Shown: positions 11,066 to 22,244 of the stretch, piece by piece | How positions within the stretch are numbered: the first letter of the stretch is position 1 | Layout: every line of letters begins with the position of its first letter | Assembly: GCA_016630905.1 (NCBI GenBank) | Contig: WBMQ01000002.1 | Coordinates: 1,550,001 to 1,614,000 of the forward strand | Length of the DNA: 64,000 nt | Direction: 5' to 3' | Source: Capillidium heterosporum | Lineage: Eukaryota > Entomophthoromycota > Entomophthoromycetes > Entomophthorales > Capillidiaceae | Program-made: the position numbers and the translations under genes | Notes under the pieces: model-generated | Told to the model about the DNA's origin: nothing | What the model saw: only the letters and a program-made list of their open reading frames with translations | Database searches by the model: none

Positions 11066-12232
11066 TTATATAATCTGAATAGTTTTAGGAGCCTTCCACC
11101 TACGTACGTAAACCAAAATAAGGATGATGTTGGTAAAAGCTACTAAGAATAGCGTCCTAGATTTTGAAAATGTACACGTTAGTTAGTAAGCATAGATAAA
11201 ACAATAGCTGGCTTTTACCAAAAGAACGAAAAGTAATCGAGATGGATCCCAATGATTGGTATATCGGGTAAAAAGTTACGTAGCTTAGGAAAGGCGAACA
11301 ATATGATGGTACCGAGGGCCATAAGTGGGGGTTGGAAGTCCGAGAAGTTGAGGATAAGTTGGAAAGAATAGAGGGCGAAGAAGATGGAGACTCCCCACAT
11401 ACAGAACATGACCAACAATGTCAGCAGGACAGTGGTCGTAGCTCTAGCCGTTACAAATCTAAAAGCTTGTACATGTTTCTGTGGGTCGTACTTATCTACG
11501 GTATCATTGCTCGGTAGCAAAGTGCTCAGATCTAGTAAGCCATAGGTTTTGAAATATACACTTAGGGAAGGTACGTCGTTACTTTCGAACATATAAATTA
11601 CAGGTAGCTTCTGGACTTTATCTGCTATTATTGTATTTACTATTAGTGCTTCGGTACTGACGAATTGATCGAATGGGTAGGCCGATAAGCTGCCAAGAAT
11701 AAAATCGGAATTCTTTTCCAGTTTACTATTATAAATACTATTAATATGGGTACTATACTTTTATACCTTACATATGACTATCTCTGAAGTCAACTTCTTT
11801 TTCTAAAAATGAGTACGATAACCTATCCTCTTTTTCCTTTGCTTTCTCCTTTTTGCTTAGCTGCTCAGTTTCAAGTTCAGGGTCATTTGGTACAATGGTT
11901 TCTTCATAGACATCGCCAAAGTCATCTTCACTCCAAGTTTGGTTTGTATTCAGCTTATCCCAGATATCTTTACCTATATAGATGTCGTAGTCGACTACTA
12001 GTATTCTGGACTTAAAGTTCACTTCCTTGGCCGTTACTAGTACAGTTACTTTATCTTTATTTATGTTGAATACCGATTGCTTCACCTCATCTAAAATAAG
12101 GTGCTTTGGCTCCTGTCCTTTGTAGATGTAGTAGGTGGTTACGAATAGTAGTATCAACAGAGTTATAAACGATACGATTCCTAAACTGAATTTAACTCGA
12201 ACCTTTTGAAAGAAACTCTTTTGGTTGGTCAT
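11066..12232 (-). CDS. DUF4436 membrane protein
   Basis: Three exons in descending order: 12232-11772, 11725-11219 and 11156-11066. The start is taken at the ATG 12230-12232 (MTNQKSFF) because the upstream open frame has no ATG. A signal-anchor helix follows within the first 40 residues (LGIVSFITLLILLFV). Then comes a lumenal or extracellular domain of about 220 residues, and near the end three membrane segments. The last part carries the DUF4436 signature: LFAFPKLRNFLPDIPIIG and then LDYFSFFW. The final intron splits this Trp codon and the frame resumes cleanly. The family occurs in bacteria and fungi and has no established function. A second-exon segment is rich in acidic and Lys residues. 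No break is seen. Confidence 0.75.
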
Positions 12233-13618
12233 TGCACTACTGGACTCCTGTACTGTGTTGATATAAAAATTGGTTGATTGATGGAAGGTGGTTACTGTTG
12301 CCTCAAGTCTCTGTTGCAAAAGTTGAGTTTATCAGGAACTTCAATATAGAACTGGCAAAATACGAATGCCTTTTTTAGTTCTAATAAGTTGTACTAGTTC
12401 AAAGCTAATAAATTACTTTGGAAAAACAGTCAAGGAAAACATGTCTAGTTCGGGAACCCAGCCATAGCAACAAAGTGAAGTTATTTAATAATTCATATGG
12501 ATAGACGTAGCCATACTTTATAAAAAGAAGCTTGCTAGAAATTTTCGTAACAGTAATATAGCTTTAACGGACTACCTATAACTAGCAATAGGACCAAAAT
12601 GAATTTAGAAGCAAAGCTTTTCTGGAGTTTCTATAAAATTTCCCCAGCAAAGCTCATTAAGATGCTAACTTTAAATGATTTTAAAGTGGATTTATACTAT
12701 CCATGTACCCCTGCATAGCACTAACATTTTGTAGCTAGAAAGCATGCCAATAGACCCGTTTTAAATGCAAGTTCTCATAAGGCAGTAGCCAGAGTATCAG
12801 CCCTGAGAAACTAAAGTATACCTACATAGGATTATAGATAATGTTAATTTTCAAGAACTAGTATTATTATGTGTGTTATTTGAAATTGTTAGCGTATCTA
12901 AAATATGCGTATATCTATTTTAATACCATGCTCAAAGAAGACAATCTAAAAATACTATACCAATCCAAAGCTGCACATTCAAGGCTGCTAGAGGCTGTGT
13001 ACCTATAACATATGTAAACAAAGGTTATGGTTACTGCTATAAATCGGAAAATAGACAATCCTAGCAGAAAGCAGACAAAGGTCTAAAAATAAGGAATAAC
13101 CGACCAAGTATATTGGGTAATAGCGATCTTTCCACAGTTAATTGAAGAACTGATAAACTGGGCGTTGAAATGGCTACCTCACATAAACTGTTGTTAAAGT
13201 AGTAGCCTTATTTCGTAAGTCAAGTTGGAGTTGGCAACCATTTTGTAGGTTGCCACCCGACTCCAAGCTTATTTGCAAAGGTTTTTACCGTTAGTTATTT
13301 TGAAGTGGTGTCTTGGAAACCAGCAAATCAGATCGTTAAAAATCGACTCGGATGTGCCCTGAGAAGGGCCGAGCTTTCACATGGTAGATATTAGTTTTCG
13401 GTTGAAAAGCAAAAATCATTTTATATCATATACCAAGCCCCAGGCAACTCCACATTGAACAACATAGTGAATCCATTTCGAATTATCTCCTATTTACTAT
13501 TTAAAAATGGGTAAATTGGGCTATATATAACAGCAAAGTCAATCCTTTTTAAATCACTACTGCATATTTGTTTGGCATTTCGTTTTAATATAGTTAATCT
13601 TCAGCATAATATCTAATA
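12233..13618. other. Intergenic, no gene, with one hairpin
   Basis: About 1.4 kb between divergent genes (DUF4436 and the secreted repeat protein), so it should contain both promoters. AT-rich with no long open frame. It holds the hairpin at 13225-13266 listed separately. Confidence 0.5.
13225..13266. repeat. Hairpin-forming inverted repeat
   Basis: Arms TTGGAGTTGGCAACC (13225-13239) and GGTTGCCACCCGACTCCAA (13248-13266) pair over 15 bases with a four-base bulge (one G-U alternative aside) and an eight-base loop. It lies about 350 bases upstream of the secreted repeat protein and is more GC-rich than its surroundings. It could be a structured RNA, a protein-binding site or a transposon footprint; no choice can be made. 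Confidence 0.45.
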
Positions 13619-15122
13619 ATGAAAGTACTCGCGATAACCACCAACATGCTTTTAGCGGCATGCTACCTGGCCCATAAAGACCATAACAATGCTTATGGGG
13701 GTCCCAATAATTATAATGCCAAGGAGTGGAACAACGGAAACGTTCACTACGATGGTAAGGTAGGCCACGAAAACTACGCCCCATCGACTACCTGTACGAA
13801 ATCTCTGCTTCCCCAAAATACCGGTGCTTACAAGCCCGACATCCGTGATGTTCATTTCACCGGTGAAAACAAACATTACGAGAAGGAGATCTACAAGCCG
13901 TCCACAACCTGCACCAAGGATGCAAAGTACAACCAGAACACTCAACACCACACCGTAATCATTTCAAAAGTCCACTACGAGCAGCCTAAACCTAGCAAGT
14001 ATGTCGAGACCAAAGTCGACCACTACATTGCCTCTAAATCCACCCCCTGCACCAAATCCGATGTAGTCAAGAGCTACATCAAGGAAACTTGGACCGTCCC
14101 CTGCCAAGCCAACTTACGTAGCCCCTAAGAGCCAAGCATACAACACCAACTATGCAGGAAACTCCCACACCCGAATCACCTACACCGTACCAGCTCACTC
14201 CTACAGCGCACATTCACCAGTAACCCACACCTACATCTCTCACAAGACCTACTTCAAGCCAAGTGCCACCCAATCCTACCATCATGAAGTCAAGCCTTCA
14301 ACCAGCTGCACCGACAAGGTCGTAAGCCCACCCATATACACCCACATCAGTCACTCCAAGAACACCTGGGTAGTACCTTCCAACACTGTTATCTACACTG
14401 CTCCCACCTACTACAAGAACACCTACCAGGTCACCTATACTAAGCCCGCTGAATACTCCAGTGCCAAGTGGACAGCTCCAGCCTATACCCCTGAGGCTCC
14501 TAAATCGGTCTTACCCGCCACCAGTTACTCGGTACCTCCTGCTCCCACCAAAGCTACTTGGACCCAGCCCGCCTACCCAACTGAAGCCAAACCTATAACC
14601 TACCCCTCAGTCCACAACACCTACAAGTCAGAGTGGACCCCAAGTAGCTACCATGTTCCCACCTTCACCCGCGAAGTCCTCGCCGAATCAAGCTATCGTC
14701 CCACACCCGCCTACACTCCCACCGTAATCATCCCAGCCGCGCCTACTTGCATCACGCCACCTCCCCCCGCCCCCGTCAAACCTATCAGTCGCAAGTGCCG
14801 CGTTCGCTACGAAGTCGTCATGTACACAGACTGTGATGATGACGATATTGCCAACGTACCCTACCATCTACCTCAACCTACCCCTCGTGCCCCCTGGACC
14901 AACGCCCATGGTGCTATCAAGGCTGTAGATCACATCAAGCCAGCTCCCTACATCGTCGAGAAATACCAAGGTAGTAACAGTGATGGCAACGTCCAATGGC
15001 ACAAAGCTAAGGACGCTCACGTACCTTACGCCAACTGGCATCAAACTCCTAATTCTGGATATGGGTCTGGTAAATTGAACAACTGGGATCGAGTTGATTA
15101 CCGAGGTAGTCACAACTACTAG
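13619..15122 (+). CDS. Secreted Tyr/Thr/Pro-rich protein with STTCTK repeats, one frameshift
   Basis: Starts at ATG 13619 with a signal-peptide-like MKVLAITTNMLLAACYLA. The mature part is rich in Tyr, Thr, Pro, Lys and His and carries repeated cysteine motifs: PSTTCTK twice, STPCTK and PSTSCTDK, plus recurring TWTVP/TWVVP-like units. The first frame ends at 14128, but the same composition continues one base later to TAG at 15122, ending NWDRVDYRGSHNY. The switch point is a CCCC run at 14098-14101. Removing one C gives TVPAKPTYVAP, in line with the other repeats. A 46-nt intron (donor after 14060, acceptor CAAG) would also keep the frame but is GC-rich and lacks a branch site. Likely a wall, cuticle-contacting or adhesive surface protein; I recognise no named family. 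Coding GC is clearly above its flanks. Confidence 0.65.
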
Positions 15123-15589
15123 ATTTTTGAACATTGGAAGTAGTTTAGCAGCATATCATTTTCCCATCGTCCACTTGTGAAAAGTGGAATTGCATTCATC
15201 ACTTTAATAAAATTATTACATTAGTATCGTATCTACTTATAGTTTTTTTTACGATGCATTGATTTGATAACTGGAGAGAAACATTTAAACTTAAACAATA
15301 CCAGGTCACATCCACATATTATAAGGTAATCTTTTTAATATCAACAAATTCATTGCTCAACATATAAAGTTAATCTAAGAAAAATTTTGGTTTTCAAGTA
15401 TTTCTCCAACTACTTCATTAAATATATATATAGTTATAATTATAAGGTAAATGTATATCTAATATAGTAGAGTGAAGTTATTCTCCAAAATAAACTTTGA
15501 ATAACCTATGTAGAAAACTCCAACATCAACAGAACATAAATTAACTAAAGCGGTCCATATCAAATCTACTTGCCTCTACATCTTGTGAA
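15123..15589. other. Intergenic, AT-rich, nothing else seen
   Basis: About 470 bases between the secreted repeat protein and the first recognisable remains of transporter copy C. Contains the poly(A) signal listed above and no other feature I can support. Confidence 0.5.
15206..15211 (+). terminator. Poly(A) signal AATAAA of the secreted repeat protein gene
   Basis: AATAAA 84 bases after the stop codon, in an AT-rich 3' flank. Consensus-level support only. Confidence 0.5.
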
Positions 15590-16888
15590 ACAATTTTTTA
15601 GATGCCATGTATTTAAGGTTGAGGAAAAGCAGTGAAGCTACAAAAAGGTAATTTATGTCATATATGATTGCCGATATGTAGTTTACTTCACCATCCCCAC
15701 CTTTAGTGACGCCTAGTATAGCAGTAATGGTAAAAATTCCATCAAATTAGAGATACCGTTACCAAAGTATATAGTCCCAAGTACCAAAGTCAAACCTTTG
15801 AGACTGAACTGATTGACAGCTATAACAAGAGACATATCTATATAACCACTAGCAGAAGCTCTATATAGAATGTTAAACAGAATTACAGTTGAAAAGGTGA
15901 TTGTAAAGATCCATATCAGGAAACAAGATAATGAGGTAACAATATACAGCCGTAAATAATATTAAGGTTTTCCAATGGTCGGCAATAGTGCCTAGTAGGA
16001 TTTGATCTATTACTGAGCTTCGATTCAGTAGATTGATTAGTAAAGAATCTCGACTCTCCGTCAGACCTTTACTACCGGCATAAGGCTCCATCAGGTAAAA
16101 GGAGACAGTGTACTCAAACAAGTATACCAGATCTGTTAAGAAGGTATCGATAAATTTTTGCTCTTTAAACTTGATAAATTCGAACAACTTACCATCTTTA
16201 CCGATAGGTTTAGTACGTTCTCGCATCAAGAAGGCGACTGTCATCAGCACTACGAGGGAAATTACAGCTAAGATGCGTAGCGTTCGCTTGATATCAAGAT
16301 TATCTATAGTCAATTAAACTACCTGATGCTAGTATCAAACTAAAAACCTGATTCAGCAATGTCGATCTCAGTAGCTAATCCACATTTTTTAAATCACTGG
16401 TTCGGTGCCAATATGATGTATGGTAAAGTTGTGGAGCCACCCTACCCTGACCATCACCTTCTGTATCAAAAAGAGTTGCCATACTTCAAGAACGATACTG
16501 GAAAAAGACTTAATGAAAAGATAATACCTGCTATAAAAATATACTTTTGATAGCCAAATCGATCTGATAACTCACCAGTTACTACGCAACATAGGTTGAG
16601 AAAGGATATAGGTATCATATCAACAAATGATAGGGGTGTTAGATTGAACCTACCTTTGTATATAAAGGTGATTTAATAAATTAAAAATATCGAAGAACAC
16701 ATGGTGTCTAGGATGATGAAAAGTATTGTGAAATAGGAGCCTACTACAATCCAATCATACCTAGTATCTAGTTCATCTTTTTGAAAGTCTGGGTTGTCGA
16801 ATTAAGAATTTGAAGATTCAATTTCAGTGCTTTTATTAGACTTTGGTTGCTCTACGTCGTCTTTGGTATCCTTATATGATTGATCCAT
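15590..16888 (-). pseudogene. Decayed MCT-like transporter copy C
   Basis: Relic of the same transporter family. It starts at an ATG (16886-16888, MDQSYKDTKDD). A stop follows within the first 35 codons, and the GYGW motif is reduced to RYDWIVVGS. One long open piece (15873-16313) still aligns with helices 6-10 of copy B (LRILAVISLVVLMTVAFLMRE, then LFEFIKFKEQKF). The C-terminal helices are recognisable down to about 15590 (YFGNGISNL, then SKKLFHK) with several stops and shifts. Substitutions and indels are both frequent, unlike copies B and D, so this is an older loss. Coordinates at the 3' end are approximate. Confidence 0.8.
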
Positions 16889-17407
16889 TTTTGCAATGAA
16901 AATTAAATACTATCTTTCAACTTATTTTCCTTTTCTTTTGCTTTTTTGAGCTGGGTCGTGCTTTATAGTTGATCTGCAAGTCAGAATGGTACTTTATCGA
17001 TCAAATAAGTAGGCAAATTGCTATTTGAAGTATTCTATAGGCCGCATGGAGTACTTCTAAAGTAATCTAATAAAGTAACGTATATCAACAGTTCTAAAGC
17101 CTATATACTAGCGTATTTGCAAGGTTATTATTATTATGCGATGGTTCTATATAATAGTGTTTATATATATATTTCGTACTCATTTTTAAATATGATAAAA
17201 AGTTCAAAAAACTCTGTTAAATACTATACTTTCAAGCTAAATGGTAGTATCTATTTGAAGTTTAACTATATAAAGTTCAAAGAAATCAAGTAAAGCTATC
17301 TAATGAATGAAGGTGTTATACTGCTTAAAATGTATTTAAAAAACTCAATGGAGCATATACTTTATTAATTAAACAACCAATATGGTCCAAGTCGAAACAA
17401 TATCTCT
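16889..17407. other. Spacer between transporter copies C and D
   Basis: About 520 bases, very AT-rich, between two tandem copies on the same strand. No gene or repeat recognised. Confidence 0.5.
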
Positions 17408-18759
17408 TTAAACCCGACTAAATACCTTTTTAGATACGATATATCTAAGGTCCAGTAAGAACAGCGAACCTATGAAGGCTGAAGCACCAGCGTACATAAT
17501 CAGTGGAATGTAGTAATCCGAACCATCGGTATTCTTAGTAGCCTCTAAAATGGCAGCAGCAATAGGAGTCCCAACTAAATAAGGGATACCAGTTCCACAG
17601 TAGATGATACCAAGCACTGAAGTTAAACCTTCCAAACCGAACTGCTCAGCAGCAATGACAGGAGACAAGCTGTAATACCCACCCGATACAACTCCGTAGA
17701 TTACGTTAAATACAACTAGAGCTGCAAAAGTAGTTGAGAAAGTCCACAGGAGGAAGCAAGATAACGAAGTAACAATAACGCAGAAATAGATGGTGTTGAT
17801 CTTTCCAAGTTTGTCGGAGGCCGCACCTAGCAGAATACGACCGATAGCTGACCCACCGTTCAAAAGACCGACCAGCAATGACCCTTGGCTCTCCGACAGA
17901 CCTTGACTGCTGGCATAAGTTCCCATCAAGTAGAAGGGCACTAAAAATCCAAAGGAGCATATTCAAATCGGTTAGGAAGAGATCGATGAATTTGCGTTCC
18001 TTAAACTTGGAAAAGTCAAACAGTGGTCCCTTCTTATCCATAGGTGTGGCGCGTTCTCTCATCAGAAAACGGCATCCTATAGTTAAAACTACAAATGAAA
18101 GTATAGCTAAGATGCGTAAAGCCCACTCAACACCCAAACTATCGATAATAACCTGACTTACTGGTGCCAAAATAAGGCCACCTACTCCTGATCCAGCAAC
18201 GGCGATCCCAGTAGCTAACCCACGCTTCTTGTCAAACCACTGGCTTGGAGCTGAAACGGCACTTGGGAAAGCAATGGATCCGCCTATGCCGGCCATAATA
18301 CCTTGCGTCAGGAAGAGTTGCCAAACCTCAGTTGAAAACGAGGCCAGCAGTAGACCCAAGGAAAAGATGGTACCACCGGCTAGGATACACTTGCGAAAAT
18401 CCTAAGCGGTCCGACAACCTGCCGGTTACTATACAGCAGAATGTAGTGAGAGCCGTTGATAAGGTACCAATGAAGGATAAGGTTGTCAAGTCGGATTTAT
18501 CTTTGTAGGTAAAGGCAGCGTAATGATGCAAAATACAGAGAAAGTGTACATGATACCCAAGATGATGAAGAGTAGGGAGAAACAGGAGTCCAACGATGAC
18601 CCAGCCGTACCCTCCATCAGTTGGAGGTCCGTATCTACTATCTGGTTGGGATGATTCTAAGTTCTCAATGTCGAGTTGAGGGGATGTAATTACGCTTTCA
18701 ACAGCTTTATTGGAAGTCAGCTCCTCGAAAATTTCTTTTGTAGTTGCAGTTGGAGGCAT
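17408..18759 (-). pseudogene. MCT-like transporter copy D, four single-base indels
   Basis: Nearly complete transporter starting at ATG 18757-18759 (MPPTATTKEIFEE), with SRYGPPTDGGYGWVIV before helix 1 and the tail SKKVFSRV at the stop. Compared with copy B the frame is broken at four places: an extra C near 18585-18591, a missing T near 18529-18533, an extra T near 18396-18399 and an extra A near 17960-17965. The first two compensate each other. Outside these points the protein is highly conserved and I find no nonsense substitution. That is unusual for a dead gene and fits either very recent inactivation or residual indel errors. The C-terminal 70 residues almost equal those of copy A. Confidence 0.75.
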
Positions 18760-20941
18760 GTTTACATTTGTATTAGGTGGTACTGGGCTTTTTAATGTTT
18801 TTCTTTGACTTTTAGCTACCTTTTATAGTATTTTTAAACATCTATTTGCTATAAGGAGAGTTTCCTACCTTCGAATTTGGCTCAAATAAGTGGGATATAG
18901 TTAGCGTAGATTTTTATAAAACTATAGATATCTCGCCTCTCATTTCTTGTAGTTTGCAGTATATAGTTTATGATACTTGTAAGCCAAATTGTTAGAAACC
19001 ATGCTATCGGTTAGCTTTGGCGCTTATATGGTAGGGATGCTATTAGCGCAGCTGCATTGAGTTTTTAAATAGCTTTGATCTCAACAACTCTTTGAAGCTT
19101 GCAGTTACTTACACCCACCCTTTCAAGAAACTCCATTTATAAAAATTTCAACAATAATATAGTAGAGATTGCACATGATATAGCTTAAAGTATGTAATAT
19201 TTATATATAATTTAAGCTATATAGTATAAAGTTTAGGAAAGTTCTCCACTGTAGTTATAGCTTTTATGAAAGGGATGCCGATTTTACTAGCTATGTTCCA
19301 TTTTTTATAAATATATAACGTTATGGATTGTAAAGTACTGCCAATTTTTCAATAAAAATATACCTATTTTCTTGATAAACACCACTAAATTTCTAATGAA
19401 AAATTGAAGGTAAAAGTGAATAGGTACTGCTAGTTGATAGGTACATCGATACCTAGGATGTTTGTTCCGAATTTTTATATTGAAATTTGACTCTTTAGTT
19501 GCTGGGTTTCCTTTGACTTCCGTATCCTATCTCTGCCTTTCTATTTAGATTAACTAATAAGTACATCTGTTTCTAGGCTGTCTGTTCCGATTTTTATATC
19601 GAAATTTGACTTTTTAGTCTTTGGCTTTTCTTCTACTTCCGTGTCTTACCTCTGCCTTATTTAGATTAAATCATTGTATGATAATCTTCTATTCATTTAA
19701 TGTTGTAGATACTTTGCAGCTATATGGCCTCCTATGGTTTGATTGGATATTTTAACAAATAAATAAATCAAATTTAAAGTACATGTCAGCCATAATCATG
19801 TTTGTAATGGGTTGATAGGTTTGGATTAGCTGCTTGTTGGAGTATAGGTGTTTGTGAGGGGTGCAAAAAGGTTAATAGAGTTATCCTTGGTGATATAGAC
19901 GAGTTATGAGAACCAAGTATACTTTGAGAACTTGGATGTGTAGAAATGATGGGAAAATAAAGTATATATTGTAAATTGCAATACTATAGGCTTATTAATA
20001 AATGTCATAGAAGGTTATTAAAGTTTATTTTTACGCTATTGAATTTGTAAACAAATACTGATATATAAATTTCAAAGTATGGTGGGTTGAGTAAAACCGA
20101 TGCCATACTATTTAAACTTGAATTTCCGGATTAAATATGTAAATATGAAGCTAGCTAATATATAAAATGGTACAAAAGTAAATATTACTTTGGCATAAAT
20201 TCAAGATTTGAAATCTTGAAATGAAGCTAGTAGAAAAATGATATCAAATAAAACAAAGTGAATGTGAAATAAACCTTTGGAATTTTCAGAAGGTTGATAA
20301 AGGTAGAAAGTAAAAGTAAATTTACAATCTAAAAGTCTAAACTATAGATGGTGGGCTTTGACTCATCATAGTACTTTTGAAATATATACTTAGCTAAAGA
20401 ATGTATAATACATAATTCTAACAAACACCTTCAGTAGTATCTTACATATGTTTATAGTAAAGCCGTGGTATGCAAATACTAAACCTACAGCCAAATGATT
20501 TAAAAATTTCAAATCAACTTTCAAATTTCCATTTATAGAGGATCTATTTTGAAGATATATCCTAATTAAACTTATTAGATCAAAGCTACAAAAGTATATA
20601 AACAGTTGTAAGTATAATTAAAATCATGTGCAGCCTCAATATATGTATGTGCTGATAAATATATTTTATTTTATTAAACATTAATGAAAAATCGATAGAT
20701 TTCGAATTTAGAAAATTAGTCAAGGATTCCAAAAAATATTTATATCTTGATGGATATATATAGCTTTAAAATATACATATTAGCACACTATAGATATTTC
20801 ACAGTGATTGAATGTACATTTAATTAATAAAGATGCGGCACTTAAAACTGTTGTATGAGTAGATATATAATAGAATATATATTTTATTAACTAACTATTT
20901 AGCGAACATGGCTTAAATCTAATCAACTTACCTATTAAACC
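18760..20941. other. Long AT-rich intergenic region with a 120-base direct duplication
   Basis: About 2.2 kb between transporter copies D and E. The only structure I can support is the imperfect tandem pair at 19441-19669. No convincing open frame or RNA gene. The part next to 18760 should include any promoter of copy D. Confidence 0.5.
19441..19669. repeat. Imperfect tandem direct repeat, period 120
   Basis: Two copies starting at 19441 and 19561. Shared blocks in order: GTACATC, CTAGG, TGTTCCGA, a TTTTTATAT..GAAATTTGACT block, TTTCTTT/TTCTTC-like pyrimidine, CTTCCGT, ATCTCTGCCT/ACCTCTGCCT and TTTAGATTAA. The copies differ by scattered substitutions and small indels. No reading frame is conserved. 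Origin (local duplication or element remnant) is unknown. Confidence 0.7.
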
Positions 20942-22244
20942 CTAGTGCAGCATCTTCTTAGACACTAGATACTTAAGATCCAGTAAGCACAACGAACCTA
21001 CCAATGCGGAAGCACCAACGTACATGATCACTGGGATGCAATACTCTGATCCATCCACATTTTTAGTGTATTGCAAAATAGCAGCAGCGATAAAAGTTCC
21101 AACTAGGTTAGGGGTACTGTTATCAAAGTATATAGTCCCAAGTACCAAAGTTAGATCTTCTAAATCGGACAGTTCTGCTGCTATGACGGGAAATAAACTT
21201 ATATAGCCACCTGCAACAGCTCTATACAAAATATTAAAAACAGTTAAAGCTGGAAAGGTAGTTGCGAAGGTCTATACCAGGAAATAAAACAGAACAGTGA
21301 AGAATACATAGCCGAATATGGTATTGACCTTGTCCAGTTTTTCTAAAACCACATCTAAAGCTATACGTTTAATCGCCGACCCACCATTCAACAAACCTAC
21401 TAGTAAAGAATCTTGGCTCTCCAACAAACCCTCACTGCTCTCATAAGCTCTCATCAAGTGGAAGGAGACTAGGAGTTCGAAGGAACATATCAAATCTGCA
21501 ATGAATACGCCAGTGAACCAGCGATTAGTAAACTTGGAAAAATTGAACAATGGTTCATCGCTATCGATGGGCTAGATGTGCTCCTTTATTAAAAAGGCGG
21601 CAATAATTAGTATGATGAAGGAAAGGATAGCCAGGATCTGTAATAGCCACTTCACACCCAAACCGTCGATAATAACTTGGATTGCCGATGCTGAAACTAA
21701 ACCACCAATCCTCGATCCAGTTACCACTATACTGGTAGCTAGCCCACATTTCTTGTCAAACCATTAGCTTGGGACTAAAATAGCACATGGAAATGCTGTA
21801 GAGTCATCAATATCCGCCATCACTCCCTACATCAAAAGGAGGTGCTACATCTCGATCACGAATGAAGCTAGCAAGAGTCCTAAAGCGAAGATGGTACCTC
21901 CAACTAGTATGCACTTTTGAAATCCAAATATATCGGAAAGTCTACAATAAGGATGATAAGGGATTTAAATAAGGTGCTGATGAATGATAGCGTCGTCAAG
22001 TTGGATTTATCTTTATAGATAAATGGAATATGATGAGTCAAAAAGGAGAGAAGGGGTAATGGTACCCAGTACGATGAAAAGTAAAGCGAAACTGGATAAT
22101 ATAACTATCCAATCGCATCACCCATCAATTGGTGGTCCATACTTACTTTTTAATAAAGCTAGTTCCAAATTCTGGTCTTCTGGTTGGAGGGCTGTTGTAT
22201 TTTCAGCAAGTTTGTTGAGGATTGAAGCTTTACTATTTCCCATA
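20942..22244 (-). pseudogene. Decayed MCT-like transporter copy E
   Basis: Starts at ATG 22242-22244 (MGNSKASILNKLAE). KYGPPIDG is followed directly by a stop where other copies have GYGWV. Further pieces align in other frames: the helix 5-6 part (21561-21749), LFNFSKFTNRWFTGVFIADL with helices 7-9 (21272-21550) and GGYISLFPVIAAE to the terminal SKKMLH (20942-21229). There are at least one nonsense codon and several frame changes, so it cannot make a transporter. Tandem with copies C and D on the same strand. Confidence 0.85.

Noticed and set aside
13652-15134. Minus-strand open frames opposite the secreted repeat protein
   Set aside because: They mirror the biased codons of the plus-strand gene and have no domain or start support.
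15590-22244. RIP-type C-to-T mutation as the cause of transporter decay
   Set aside because: Copies B and D are broken by indels, not by clustered C-to-T changes, and without a dinucleotide count the claim cannot be supported for C and E.
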